In this document: in pieces, positions 1 through 8,918 of the stretch
Numbering within the stretch: the stretch's first letter is position 1
How the letters are laid out: each line of letters opens with the position of its first letter
NCBI GenBank assembly: GCA_038527375.1
Contig: JBCBFU010000001.1
Coordinates: 1 to 64,000 of the forward strand
Origin: Shimia_B sp038527375
Lineage (GTDB): Bacteria > Pseudomonadota > Alphaproteobacteria > Rhodobacterales > Rhodobacteraceae
Direction of reading: 5' to 3'
DNA: 64,000 nt
Translations under genes and position numbers: made by a program
Notes under the pieces: generated by a model
Told to the model about the DNA's origin: nothing
Database searches by the model: none
The model's input: the letters and a program-made list of their open reading frames with translations, nothing else

Positions 1-1595
1 TGATCGTTGTGACCGTGTTCATCCTGCTGGCGCGCCCAATCCTGCAGGTTTTCGACGTCCTCCTCCTCAATCAGTCCATGATGCCCAATGTGGGGACGCT
101 GGTGCGGTGGCGGGCGCACCGTCAGGTGCTGGGTCAGTCGGTCGGGTGGTTCGAGAATGATTTCGCCGGCCGCATCGCCAACCGCATCATGCAAACGCCC
201 CCCGCCGTGGGCGAAGCGGTGTTTCAGGCGTTTGACGCCATGGCCTACGCGCTGGCCTATGTGGTCGGCGCCGCGATCTTGCTGAGCGGCAGTGACCCAC
301 GCCTTCTGATCCCGCTTCTGGGCTGGCTGGTGCTGTACGGGTGGCTTGTGGGCTGGACCGTCACGCGGATCGGACCGGCATCCAAGGCCGCATCCGATGC
401 CCGGTCCGCCGTGACGGGCCGCGTGGTCGACACCTACACCAACATCCATTCGGTCAAGATGTTTGCCCATCACGACCATGAGGAGGCCTATGCCAAGGAG
501 GCGATCGAGACCTCCCGCGTCACGTTCCAGAAAGAGATGCGGATTTTCACCATCATGGATGGCCTGCTCACGGTTCTGAACGGGCTGCTGACGGTGTCGG
601 TGATCGGCTGGGGTCTGTGGCTGTGGACCACTGGCGCGGCCTCGGTCGGTGTGATCGCCGCGGCCTCCGCGCTGGTCCTGCGACTGTCTGCGATGACCGG
701 CTGGATCATGTGGGCGCTGACGTCCTTCTTCCATAACCTAGGGATCATCCAAGAGGGGTTGGAGACAATCGCAGAGCCCATCCATCTGGTGGATGCGCCG
801 GATGCCGCGCCGCTGAAGCTCACCGACGGGGCCGTGACTGTGGACGGTCTAACCCATCACTACGGGCGGAATTCCGGCGGATTAGAGTCGGTTTCCTTCG
901 ATATTCCGGCTGGCCAGAAGGTGGGTCTGGTGGGCCGTTCGGGCGCGGGCAAGTCGACGCTCGTCAAGCTGCTTTTGCGGTTCTATGACGCCGAACAGGG
1001 GCGCGTCCTGATTGACGGGCAGGACATCCGGTCGGTCACGCAAGACAGCCTCCGGCTCGCCATTGGGATGGTGCAGCAGGACAATGCGCTTTTGCACCGC
1101 TCGATCCGGGACAACATCCTTTATGGCAAACCCGGCGCGTCTGACGCCGAGATGATCCGCGCCGCCGAACAGGCCGAGGCGCTGGAGTTCATCCACGACC
1201 TTCAGGATCAGGAGGGACGCACAGGTTTTGACGCCCATGTTGGAGAACGGGGGGTCAAACTGTCGGGGGGCCAACGGCAGCGGATCGCACTGGCGCGAGT
1301 GATCCTCAAGGACGCGCCGATCCTGCTGTTGGACGAGGCGACCAGCGCGCTCGACAGCGAGGTCGAGGCCGCCATCCAGGGAACGCTTGCGGGGATGATG
1401 GAGGGTAAGACCGTGATCGCCATCGCCCACCGTTTGTCCACTATCGCCCAAATGGACCGCATTCTGGTTCTGGATGGTGGCCGTATCGTCGAGGATGGCA
1501 CCCATGCCGAGCTTTTGGAGACGGGTGGTCTATATGCGAGCTTCTGGAACCGCCAATCGGGTGGCTTCCTCACGGTGACGGAGGCCGCGGAATGA
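1..1595 (+). CDS. ABC exporter half-transporter (TMD-NBD), 5' end cut by window edge
   Basis: The frame is open to the first base, so the true start lies upstream; 528+ residues are visible against 613 in the paralogue that follows. It has an ABC transmembrane domain followed by a nucleotide-binding domain with Walker A (GRSGAGKS), the signature LSGGQRQRIALAR and Walker B (ILLLDEATSALDSE). Family knowledge makes it an inner-membrane exporter of lipids, peptides or drugs; the substrate cannot be read from sequence. Its stop overlaps the start of the next ABC gene by four bases (ATGA), and the two share the NDFAGRIA motif in the coupling region, so they probably form a heterodimer from one operon. 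Confidence 0.9.
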   Translation, partial: IVVTVFILLARPILQVFDVLLLNQSMMPNVGTLVRWRAHRQVLGQSVGWFENDFAGRIANRIMQTPPAVGEAVFQAFDAMAYALAYVVGAAILLSGSDPRLLIPLLGWLVLYGWLVGWTVTRIGPASKAASDARSAVTGRVVDTYTNIHSVKMFAHHDHEEAYAKEAIETSRVTFQKEMRIFTIMDGLLTVLNGLLTVSVIGWGLWLWTTGAASVGVIAAASALVLRLSAMTGWIMWALTSFFHNLGIIQEGLETIAEPIHLVDAPDAAPLKLTDGAVTVDGLTHHYGRNSGGLESVSFDIPAGQKVGLVGRSGAGKSTLVKLLLRFYDAEQGRVLIDGQDIRSVTQDSLRLAIGMVQQDNALLHRSIRDNILYGKPGASDAEMIRAAEQAEALEFIHDLQDQEGRTGFDAHVGERGVKLSGGQRQRIALARVILKDAPILLLDEATSALDSEVEAAIQGTLAGMMEGKTVIAIAHRLSTIAQMDRILVLDGGRIVEDGTHAELLETGGLYASFWNRQSGGFLTVTEAAE

Positions 1596-3433
1596 AGATC
1601 GTTCAAACACTCGGAAACCTGATCCAGCCCTTTGAACGCGCCGATGGTCCGCCGCCGCAAACCCTGTTTGCTTTCTTTCTTTGGTCGGTCAAAGGCGCGT
1701 GGCCGATGCTGGCACTGGCGGCGGTTATCTCTGCACTGGCCGGAACGCTAGAGGTTGTGACCGCGATACTGCTGGGTCGTGTCATTGACTCTGCCAGCGG
1801 TGATCCGATGGGATATTTTGCTGAGAACTGGCTGTTGCTGGTGGCCTTTGCTGTCTTTTTCCTCGGCTTTCGTCCGCTGATTTTTGGCCTGTCGGCGACG
1901 TGGCAGGGTTTGGTTGTTGCGCCGCAGATTTCCACCAAGATCACCGCGCGTTTGCATCGCTGGACGCTCACGCAGCCGGTTGAGTTCTTTGACAACGACT
2001 TTGCGGGCCGCATTGCCTCCAAGCAGGGACAGACAACGAGCGCGCTGACCAATGTGATTGTCGAAATCATCAATGTCGTGTGCTTTGCGCTGGCGTCTGT
2101 TGTCGGGTCTTTGATCCTTGTGCTCACGCTCGACTGGCGGCTCGCGCTGGCGATGTTGGTTTGGGTCGTTGGCTATCTCTGGATGATCTCGTGGTTTATG
2201 CCCCGCCTGCGCGCGCAGTCCAAGAAACGGGCCGCGGCGCGTGCCACGCTGGGCGGGCAGTTGGTTGATACGATCACCAACATCAAGACCGTCAAGCTCT
2301 TCGCCAATTCGCGCCATGAAGACAGCGTCGCTCTCGATGCGATGGAGGCGCTGCGCCTGCGGATGCTGGATTACGGCGCGATTTCATCCGCGTTCCGATT
2401 TGCGCTGATGGGCATAGCCGGGATCCTGCCGTTGCTGCTGATTGGCGGGGCGGTGCTGCTCTGGCAGGCGGGAAACGCAACGGCGGGCAATATCGCCGCG
2501 GCGGGTGCGGTGTCGATCCGGCTGTCACAGATGACGGGCTGGGTCAGCTTCACGCTGATGGCGATCTATTCGAATATCGGCGAGGTCGAGGACGGGATGA
2601 ACACCCTGACCCCCCGCCCGACCGTCACGGACAAGGCGGGTGCAGTCGACTTTGCCCCCGGTTCCGGGCGGATCGAATTCCGCAATCTGACCTATACCTA
2701 TGGCTCTGACATGCACGGCGTGCAGGACGTATCCTTGACCTTGGAACCCGGCGAAAAGGTCGGCCTGGTCGGGGCTTCGGGTGCTGGGAAATCGACGCTC
2801 GTGTCGCTGCTGCTGCGGCTCTACGATCCGGAAGGCGGACAGGTCTTGCTGGATGGGCAGGACTTGCAGGACGTGGCGCAGGAAACCGCGCGGCGTCACA
2901 TCGGGATGGTTACGCAGGAAACGGCCATGTTCAACCGATCCGCGCGCGACAACATCAGGTACGGGCGGCCCGATGCCTCGGACAAGGAGCTGTTTGAGGC
3001 CGCCCGCCAGGCCGAAGCCCATGAGTTCATCCAAGAGCTGCGCGATCACCGCGGGCGCGTGGGCTATGACGCCCATCTGGGCGAACGTGGCGTCAAGCTG
3101 TCCGGCGGCCAACGCCAGCGGATCGCGCTTGCCCGCGCAATCCTGAAGGACGCACCGATCCTCGTTCTGGACGAGGCGACCAGCGCGTTGGATAGCGAGG
3201 CCGAGGCGCGCATTCAGGCCGCGCTGTCCACCGTGATGCAGGGTAAGACGGTGCTGGCGATTGCACACCGCCTGTCGACCCTGTCGGACATGGACCGCAT
3301 CGTGGTGATGGATCAGGGCCGCATCGTCGAAGAAGGCACCCATGAGGACCTTCTGGCGCGCGGCGGGCTCTATGCCCGCTATTGGGCGCGGCAATCGGGC
3401 GGGTTTCTGGGCGTGAAAGAGGCCGCCGAATGA
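1592..3433 (+). CDS. ABC exporter half-transporter (TMD-NBD), second subunit
   Basis: Full-length 613-residue half-exporter. The N-terminal half has several hydrophobic membrane segments (roughly residues 30-330). The C-terminal half is an ABC ATPase with Walker A (GASGAGKS), signature LSGGQRQRIALARAIL and Walker B (ILVLDEATSALDSE), followed by the H-loop (AIAHRLSTL). It overlaps the preceding paralogue by four bases and the following RNA methyltransferase by four bases, so all three are likely cotranslated. Both partners have intact ATPase motifs, unlike heterodimers with one degenerate site. The transported substrate is unknown; lipid or multidrug export are the usual roles of this family. 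Confidence 0.93.
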   Translation: MKIVQTLGNLIQPFERADGPPPQTLFAFFLWSVKGAWPMLALAAVISALAGTLEVVTAILLGRVIDSASGDPMGYFAENWLLLVAFAVFFLGFRPLIFGLSATWQGLVVAPQISTKITARLHRWTLTQPVEFFDNDFAGRIASKQGQTTSALTNVIVEIINVVCFALASVVGSLILVLTLDWRLALAMLVWVVGYLWMISWFMPRLRAQSKKRAAARATLGGQLVDTITNIKTVKLFANSRHEDSVALDAMEALRLRMLDYGAISSAFRFALMGIAGILPLLLIGGAVLLWQAGNATAGNIAAAGAVSIRLSQMTGWVSFTLMAIYSNIGEVEDGMNTLTPRPTVTDKAGAVDFAPGSGRIEFRNLTYTYGSDMHGVQDVSLTLEPGEKVGLVGASGAGKSTLVSLLLRLYDPEGGQVLLDGQDLQDVAQETARRHIGMVTQETAMFNRSARDNIRYGRPDASDKELFEAARQAEAHEFIQELRDHRGRVGYDAHLGERGVKLSGGQRQRIALARAILKDAPILVLDEATSALDSEAEARIQAALSTVMQGKTVLAIAHRLSTLSDMDRIVVMDQGRIVEEGTHEDLLARGGLYARYWARQSGGFLGVKEAAE

Positions 3434-4659
3434 CGACGGTGACGATTGATCGTCTTGGTCACTTGGGCGACGGCATCGCGGCGACCGCTGAGGGTCCGGT
3501 GTTTGCGCCCCGCACCCTCCCCGGAGAGGTGGTTCGCGGGTCACCGGAAAGGGACACGCTGCACGATATCAAGATCGATACGCCCAGCGATGATCGCGTG
3601 AAACCGCCCTGTCCGGTCTACAACACTTGCGGCGGCTGCGCCGTGCAGCACGCCAGCGACGCCTTTGTCACGGATTGGAAGGTCGGCATCGTGCGCGAGG
3701 CTTTGCGCGCCCACGCGATTGATCCCCAGTTCCGCAATGTCCATACGTCGCCACCCGCCAGTCGCCGCCGGGCCAAGCTGTCGGGCCGCCGCACCAAGTC
3801 CGGCGCAATCGTCGGGTTCCATGGCCGAGGCTCCCACAGTCTTGCTGACGCCTCGCGGTGCCATGTGCTGTCGCCGGACCTCACCCGGGTGATCCCGGCG
3901 CTGCAGGAGTTGGTCGGCAAGGTCGGATCGCGCAAGGCCACGGTTGAAATGACAGTCACCGCGACCCAGACCGGGCTTGATCTGGACGTGACCGGCGCGC
4001 CACCGCCGGAGGCCGCCGATCTTGGGTGGTTTGCCCATTGGGCGCGCACGTCCGGGATTGTGCGGCTGAGTTGGGCCGGCGAGGCCGTGTTGGAAGAGGC
4101 CGCGCCGCGCGTGACCTTTGGCGAATACCCCGTGACGCCACCGCCGGGTGCGTTCTTGCAAGCCACCCCCGATGGAGAGGCCGCATTGGTCTCTGCGGTG
4201 CAGGGTGCGCTGGGCGGGGTTGGCAAGACCGTCGACCTGTTTGGCGGCTGCGGGACCTTTGCGCTGTCGGTGCTGCCCGACCGGGATGTGCACCTTGTCG
4301 AAGGGGACGCCGCGCTGACGACGGCGGCTTTGGACGCATGGAAGGCCCGATCAGGCGGCCCGATCCTTACGACCGAGACACGTGACCTTTTCCGCAATCC
4401 ACTGGACGTGGACGACCTCCGCACGTTTGAGGCCGCCATCATCGACCCCCCGCGGGCCGGTGCGGCGGCGCAAACGCAGATGTTGGCGGACAGCGCAGTC
4501 CACCAGATCGCGTCCGTATCGTGCAATCCCGTCACCTTTGCGCGGGATGCCCGCGCGCTAATCGACGCGGGTTTTACGCTGGATTGGGTCGATGTGGTTG
4601 ACCAATTCCGTTGGTCCACGCATGTGGAACTCGCGGCGTCGTTCCGCCGCGACGGATAA
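3430..4659 (+). CDS. Class I SAM-dependent RNA methyltransferase, RumA/TrmA (m5U) family
   Basis: 409 residues starting at the ATG that overlaps the ABC stop (ATGA). An N-terminal TRAM-like stretch (residues 1-50) is followed by a cysteine cluster (CPVYNTCGGCAVQH) typical of the 4Fe-4S site of RlmD-type enzymes. A SAM-binding segment (DLFGGCGTFALSVL) follows, and near the C-terminus the SCNPVTFARD motif carries the catalytic cysteine that attacks uracil C6. By family it makes 5-methyluridine in rRNA or tRNA. It is shorter than E. coli RlmD (about 430), and I cannot say which uridine is the target. An upstream in-frame start at 3382 is possible but would overlap the exporter by about 50 bases. 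Confidence 0.88.
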   Translation: MTTVTIDRLGHLGDGIAATAEGPVFAPRTLPGEVVRGSPERDTLHDIKIDTPSDDRVKPPCPVYNTCGGCAVQHASDAFVTDWKVGIVREALRAHAIDPQFRNVHTSPPASRRRAKLSGRRTKSGAIVGFHGRGSHSLADASRCHVLSPDLTRVIPALQELVGKVGSRKATVEMTVTATQTGLDLDVTGAPPPEAADLGWFAHWARTSGIVRLSWAGEAVLEEAAPRVTFGEYPVTPPPGAFLQATPDGEAALVSAVQGALGGVGKTVDLFGGCGTFALSVLPDRDVHLVEGDAALTTAALDAWKARSGGPILTTETRDLFRNPLDVDDLRTFEAAIIDPPRAGAAAQTQMLADSAVHQIASVSCNPVTFARDARALIDAGFTLDWVDVVDQFRWSTHVELAASFRRDG

Positions 4660-4670
4660 GGACCCGCCCG

Positions 4671-5450
4671 ATGCGCGACCAGATCAAGACGTGGCTTGAA
4701 CGGCCCATCGTTGGAAATTTCATCATGGGCGTGATCGTGTTCAACGCGATCATCTTGGGCCTCGAGACGTCGAAACCCGTGATGGCCGCCGTGGGGCCCC
4801 TGATCCTGATGCTGGATACGATCTGCCTCGCGATCTTCATCGCAGAGATTGTTTTGAAACTGATCGCCTATCGCGGTGGGTTTTTCCGAAATGGCTGGAA
4901 CCTCTTTGACTTTGCCGTGGTCGCGATTGCGCTGATCCCATCCGCTGGCGGTCTGAGCGTCCTGCGCGCTTTGCGGATCCTTCGGGTGCTGCGCCTGATT
5001 TCGGTGGCCCCGCAACTGCGCCGCGTGGTCGAGGGCTTTGTCAGCGCCCTGCCGGGCATGGGTTCGGTGTTCCTGCTGATGGGGATGATGTTCTACATCG
5101 GCGCGGTGATGGCGACGAAACTGTTCTCGGACGCCTTCCCGGACTGGTTCGGGACCTTGGGCCGCTCGCTCTATTCCCTGTTCCAGATCATGACGTTGGA
5201 GAGCTGGTCCATGGGGATCGTGCGGCCCGTGATGGACGTCTACCCCTATGCCTGGGCGTTCTTCGTGCCGTTCATCATGGTCACGACCTTCGCGGTGGTG
5301 AACCTGCTTGTCGGTCTGATCGTGAACTCCATGCAGGATGCCCATGCCGCCGAGGCGAACGAGGCCACGGATACCTACCGCGAGGCCGTGTTGCAAAGGC
5401 TCGAGGCGATCGAGGCCCAACTGAAGGCGGACCTAAAAGACCCCAAATAA
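4671..5450 (+). CDS. Voltage-gated sodium channel, single-domain bacterial NaChBac/NavBac type
   Basis: 259 residues with six membrane segments. S4 carries arginines at every third position (R99, R102, R105, R108), a classic voltage sensor. The pore loop has the filter TLESWS (residues 175-180), matching the LESWS-type filter of bacterial sodium channels, followed by a long S6 (FVPFIMVTTFAVVNLLVGLI). The acidic C-terminal tail (residues 222-255) is predicted helical, like the coiled coil that tetramerises these channels. By family it forms a homotetrameric Na+ channel, often linked to motility, chemotaxis or pH homeostasis in marine and alkaliphilic bacteria. I chose the ATG after the upstream gene's stop; a start at 4611 would overlap that gene. 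Confidence 0.92.
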   Translation: MRDQIKTWLERPIVGNFIMGVIVFNAIILGLETSKPVMAAVGPLILMLDTICLAIFIAEIVLKLIAYRGGFFRNGWNLFDFAVVAIALIPSAGGLSVLRALRILRVLRLISVAPQLRRVVEGFVSALPGMGSVFLLMGMMFYIGAVMATKLFSDAFPDWFGTLGRSLYSLFQIMTLESWSMGIVRPVMDVYPYAWAFFVPFIMVTTFAVVNLLVGLIVNSMQDAHAAEANEATDTYREAVLQRLEAIEAQLKADLKDPK

Positions 5451-5517
5451 CCGACTTGTGAGGTTTCGCAGCCGCAGCATCCGCGTATAGTCACCGAAAC
5501 CTCGACCATAACGAGTG

Positions 5518-6015
5518 ATGATGATGCGGGCAGTTCGGGTCTTTGGCCTTTTGGCGGTAATGTTGGTGTTGGCGGGCTGCGCCAGCAAATTCCGAACCTA
5601 TGACGGGCCGGAGGTTACCTATCTGTTGGCGTTCAAGGAACAGCGAAAGCTGGTGTTGATGCACAACGACACCATCCTGAAAACTTATGATTTTGAGCTC
5701 GGTTTTGCGCCCACCGGCGACAAGACCGTCCGCGGGGATGGCAAAACGCCCGAAGGCATCTACCGGATCGACCGCAAGAACCCGAATTCGGCGTTCCATC
5801 TGTCCATCGGGATCAGTTACCCCAACGCCGAAGACCGGGCCGAGGCCGAGGCGCTGGGCCAGTCACCGGGCGGGGACATCTTCATTCACGGCACCCCGCG
5901 GAAATTCCGTAGCACCGATGATTGGACATGGGGTTGCCTGGCCGTCACCAACCGCGAGATGGAAGATATCTATGCGATGGTGAATGTGGGCACACCCATC
6001 GCTATTTATCCGTGA
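5518..6015 (+). CDS. L,D-transpeptidase (YkuD) family lipoprotein
   Basis: About 165 residues with an N-terminal lipoprotein signal ending in the lipobox LAGC, so it is probably anchored in a membrane facing the periplasm. The YkuD catalytic signature is present near the C-terminus: HGTPRKF, then SWGC-like WGCLAVTN with the catalytic cysteine. The family cross-links peptidoglycan (3-3 links) or attaches lipoproteins to it. Four start codons lie in a row (GTG at 5515 and ATG at 5518, 5521, 5524), so the exact start is uncertain by up to three residues. A second YkuD gene, 6753-7355, lies just downstream. Confidence 0.88.
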   Translation: MMMRAVRVFGLLAVMLVLAGCASKFRTYDGPEVTYLLAFKEQRKLVLMHNDTILKTYDFELGFAPTGDKTVRGDGKTPEGIYRIDRKNPNSAFHLSIGISYPNAEDRAEAEALGQSPGGDIFIHGTPRKFRSTDDWTWGCLAVTNREMEDIYAMVNVGTPIAIYP

Positions 6016-6027
6016 TGGGGCTTTAGC

Positions 6028-6564
6028 TTAGGCCGAGGCCAGCGTCGCCGCCCGGGACCCCAGAACCAGTGTCCACCAGATCTTGCCGCTCTGCTCTTGA
6101 AAGTAAGCAAAGCCCAGATCGTCGGCGCGTTCATCCAGAATGACGCCGCGCGTGTCGGGGTTCTCCATCCAGGCCGCGAGCGTTTCCAATTCGGCCTCGT
6201 AGGTCTCGGAAATCGTCTCACCGATCAGGGTGCCGGTGTAGCCCACGCGCTGAATCCGGTCGATGGGCGACGACCCGTCCGATCCGAAATGCCAGGGGCG
6301 GTTCTGTACGGCCATGTCACGTGCGTGGGTCGCGGCGGCGGCGTTCAACTCGGCATTCAGCGCCACTGCGGGCGATCCAGCGGCAGATCGCAGGGCGTTC
6401 ACGCCGTCCAGCATCCGAAACTGAATATCGCCCAGGTCTGACGGGCGAATGCGATAGAGCTTTTGCAACGGGCGACCGTCGCTCCCCACGGGGATGCTGC
6501 CACCGCCGGTCGAACACGCGGCCAGAAGTGCGGGAAGCCCGAGAAGAACAAAACGCCGGTGCAT
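6028..6564 (-). CDS. CAP-domain (SCP/PR1) lipoprotein
   Basis: 178 residues. The N-terminus is a lipoprotein signal with the lipobox LAAC. The body is a CAP domain: the HARDMA helix, then NRPWHF with a conserved His, GETI, and AWMENPDTRGVIL, a classic CAP motif for 'W...S..HR.ILD'. Bacterial CAP proteins are envelope proteins whose activity is poorly known. It is convergent with the YkuD gene to its left and divergent from the YkuD gene to its right, so this envelope-protein context is consistent with a cell-wall role, which is inference. Confidence 0.85.
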   Translation of the reverse strand: MHRRFVLLGLPALLAACSTGGGSIPVGSDGRPLQKLYRIRPSDLGDIQFRMLDGVNALRSAAGSPAVALNAELNAAAATHARDMAVQNRPWHFGSDGSSPIDRIQRVGYTGTLIGETISETYEAELETLAAWMENPDTRGVILDERADDLGFAYFQEQSGKIWWTLVLGSRAATLASA

Positions 6565-6637
6565 TCGAAAACCCTCAACAGTCGCGCGGTGCGCGCGTGA
6601 TTATTGTGATCCTGTGCATAGACTTGGCACTGTCTCT

Positions 6638-6696
6638 AATCAAACCCGCATTCCGCCGATTGAGCGGCATAACGCGCGTTTGATTTGCGAATGCGG
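6638..6696. repeat. Two interleaved inverted repeats in the CAP/YkuD divergent intergenic region
   Basis: AATCAAAC (6638-6645) pairs with GTTTGATT (6678-6685), and CCGCATTC (6646-6653) pairs with GAATGCGG (6689-6696). The order is a-b-a'-b', so the arms can only form as alternatives or as a pseudoknot. They sit between two divergent promoters, where operators are expected. Confidence 0.5.
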
Positions 6697-6752
6697 CTTT
6701 CTCGCAATAATTTGACTGGCATACGTGAGGCAGATCACAACACGAGAGTCCA

Positions 6753-7355
6753 ATGACCCAATCCCCGATTTCCCGCCGCCACCTGCTGACCGTAGGTGGT
6801 TCCGCCCTTGCCGCGACGACGCTCGCCGCACCCGCGATTGCGCAGCTTGCCGGTGACACCACCGAATTTGAAAGCGACCTGACCGGCAATGTCCGCCGAA
6901 ATGTGTCGAGCTTTCGCGCGCTCGATTGGCGCCCCTACTTTGACAGCACCGAAAACGGCGCGCTTCTGGTCGATATCAACAGCCGCGCCCTCCATTTCTG
7001 GAGCGCGGATCAATCGATCTACAAGCTGTACCCGACATCCGTTCCCCTGACGGAAGACCTGACCCGTCGCGGCCGCACCAAGGTGACCCGCAAGGTCGAA
7101 GGCCCGTCCTGGCGTCCGACGCCTGCAATGAAGGAACGCAACCCGGAATGGCCTGATTTCGTTGGCCCCGGCCCCGACAATCCGCTGGGCAGCCATGCCC
7201 TGTACCTGTCTTGGACCTACTACCGCATCCACGGCACCCACGACACGCGCAAGATCGGGCGGCGGTCGTCAAACGGCTGTATCGGGCTCTATAACGAGCA
7301 CATCGCCGAGCTTTACGAAATGGTCGATAACGGCGCGCAAGTGTTGCTAATTTGA
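6753..7355 (+). CDS. Tat-exported L,D-transpeptidase (YkuD domain)
   Basis: 200 residues with a twin-arginine signal (SRRHLLTVGG, then an alanine-rich hydrophobic stretch ending AIAQ), so it is exported folded to the periplasm. The catalytic motif is YRIHGTHDTRKIG followed by SSNGCIGLYN with the nucleophilic cysteine, as in ErfK/YbiS/YkuD enzymes. The likely role is peptidoglycan remodelling by L,D-transpeptidation. Its start is preceded by an intergenic region containing paired inverted repeats. It is a second, only distantly similar YkuD protein beside the lipoprotein version upstream. Confidence 0.9.
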   Translation: MTQSPISRRHLLTVGGSALAATTLAAPAIAQLAGDTTEFESDLTGNVRRNVSSFRALDWRPYFDSTENGALLVDINSRALHFWSADQSIYKLYPTSVPLTEDLTRRGRTKVTRKVEGPSWRPTPAMKERNPEWPDFVGPGPDNPLGSHALYLSWTYYRIHGTHDTRKIGRRSSNGCIGLYNEHIAELYEMVDNGAQVLLI

Positions 7356-7502
7356 CGACATAGGGGCAAGGCGCGGTTTTCCCCTGTGATCAGGGGTTTG
7401 CAAATGGCGTTTTTTGCTGCTTTACCCAGACTACGAGGTAAGTCTTGGGTGCCTGCAGCCGCCCTCAACATTTGTGGCTGCATGCGAATACTGGAGGAAA
7501 GT

Positions 7503-7691
7503 ATGAAAAAACTCGTTCTCGCCGCTGCCCTGACGGGCGTTGCATCGTTTGCTTCGGCAGGCTCGATGGAAGCTCCGATCATGGAGCCGGAAGTGATCAT
7601 CGAAACCGTTGAAGAGACCTCGACCTCGTCGTCGAACGGCCTCATCATCCCCCTGATCATCGTTGCTCTGATCGCCGCAGCCGCGTCGTAA
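7503..7691 (+). CDS. Small secreted or membrane protein (62 aa), unknown function
   Basis: I chose the ATG at 7503 because it has a good ribosome site (GGAGG about 8 bases upstream) and begins with a clean signal peptide (MKKLVLAAALTGVASFASAG). After cleavage comes a short acidic segment rich in E and T (EPEVIIETVEETS) and then a hydrophobic C-terminal helix (GLIIPLIIVALIAAAAS). A strong intrinsic terminator lies just after its stop, so it is probably a separately expressed abundant small protein. I recognise no family with a known role. It is convergent with hemH. Confidence 0.75.
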   Translation: MKKLVLAAALTGVASFASAGSMEAPIMEPEVIIETVEETSTSSSNGLIIPLIIVALIAAAAS

Positions 7692-7710
7692 GTTCACGAA
7701 TTCAGTTTGA

Positions 7711-7745
7711 AAGGGCGGTTCCTTCGGGAGCCGCCCTTTTTCTTT
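7711..7745 (+). terminator. Intrinsic terminator after the 62-aa gene
   Basis: GGGCGGTTCC, loop TTCG, GGAGCCGCCC, then a run of T. The arms pair almost perfectly. It ends the small gene and may also serve hemH from the other side. Confidence 0.9.
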
Positions 7746-7767
7746 GGAAAACGTCGATTTTGGGACG

Positions 7768-8850
7768 CTAGACCCAGCCGGACAGATTGGTGCGGATCAA
7801 CTCGGACAGGGCCGCGATATGCGCCTCGTCGTCGTTGAGGCAGGGGATATAGGTGAACTCTTCACCGCCCGCTTCCTCAAAGCTTTCCGCGATCTCTTCG
7901 TTGATCTCTTCCAGCGTCTCGATGCAGTCCGCGCTGAACGCAGGCGCACAGACCGCAATGCGTTTTTTGCCGTGTTCGGCCAGACGCGCCACCTCTTCGA
8001 CCGTGTAGGGCTTCAGCCACTCTTCGGGGCCGAATCGGCTCTGGAACGTGGTGACGATTTCCGTGTCACTCCACCCCAGCCGCTCCTTCAACAGGCGCGT
8101 CGTCTTTTGACACTGGCAGTGGTAGGGATCGCCTTCCATCAGGTACCGCTTGGGCACCCCGTGATAGGAACACACCAGAATGTCGGGCCGTGTTTCCATT
8201 TTGGCATAGGCGCGTTCGATGCTCTGCGCGAGCGCCTCGATATACATCGGATGCTCGTAATAGGGTTCGACCACGCGCGTGATCGGCTGCCACTTTTCCT
8301 CCATCAGCACGCGAAAGAACTGATCGCAGGCGGTCGCTGACGTCGCCCCGGCATAGTGCGGGTAGAGCGGGAAAAAGAGGATTTTCTGGCACCCGGCCTC
8401 GACCATCTCGCGGACCTTGGATTTGGTCGACGGGTTGCCGTAGCGCATGCAGAAATCGACCATGACCTCGCCACCGTATTCCTTGGCCATCGCGGCGCGG
8501 ATCTTGGCGGTCTGATCCTTGGTGATCGTCATGAGCGGGCTTTCACCCGCGTCGTGGTTCCAGATGGATTTGTAGGCCTCCCCCGACGAAAACGGGCGCT
8601 TCGTCAGGATGATCAGCTGCAGCAGCGGCTGCCAGATCCACGGGCTGTAATCGATCACGCGCCGGTCGCTGAGGAATTCGTTCAGATACCGCCGCATCGA
8701 CCAATAGTCGTAATTGTCCGGCGTCCCCAGATTGGCGAGGAGCACGCCGATCTTGGCAGGTTTGACCGGGGGGTGGTCGTCAGGCGCATGCACGGGGCAG
8801 CGCGCAGCGGTCTCGGCCGCATCTGTCTTGGCATCAAACATCGAAGGCAT
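7768..8850 (-). CDS. hemH: Ferrochelatase (protohaem synthase)
   Basis: 360 residues. It inserts Fe2+ into protoporphyrin IX, the last step of haem synthesis and the branch point opposite Mg-chelatase (bchID in this window). Visible family features are the N-terminal VLLANLGTP, the motif GESPL, the active-site CSYHGVPKRYL with the catalytic His, and PAFSADCIETLEE near the C-terminus. Length is usual for the family. An N-terminal extension of about 30 residues with CPVH precedes the conserved core, so a later start cannot be excluded. It stands alone, convergent with the small secreted protein. Confidence 0.95.
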   Translation of the reverse strand: MPSMFDAKTDAAETAARCPVHAPDDHPPVKPAKIGVLLANLGTPDNYDYWSMRRYLNEFLSDRRVIDYSPWIWQPLLQLIILTKRPFSSGEAYKSIWNHDAGESPLMTITKDQTAKIRAAMAKEYGGEVMVDFCMRYGNPSTKSKVREMVEAGCQKILFFPLYPHYAGATSATACDQFFRVLMEEKWQPITRVVEPYYEHPMYIEALAQSIERAYAKMETRPDILVCSYHGVPKRYLMEGDPYHCQCQKTTRLLKERLGWSDTEIVTTFQSRFGPEEWLKPYTVEEVARLAEHGKKRIAVCAPAFSADCIETLEEINEEIAESFEEAGGEEFTYIPCLNDDEAHIAALSELIRTNLSGWV

Positions 8851-8918
8851 CCCGGTGTCCTATTGGGTAGGCTGCAAATAATCGGTTCGCGGCCGAGGTC
8901 AATTGCGGCCAAACGGAC

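Noticed and set aside
3382..3429. Earlier start for the RNA methyltransferase at 3382
   Set aside because: It would overlap the ABC exporter by about 50 bases; the ATG at 3430 makes the ATGA coupling seen in the neighbouring genes.
1..3433. Possible cydDC-type (cysteine/glutathione) ABC pair
   Set aside because: Two tandem half-exporters fit the form, but no cyd oxidase genes or specific residues support this; left as exporter of unknown substrate.
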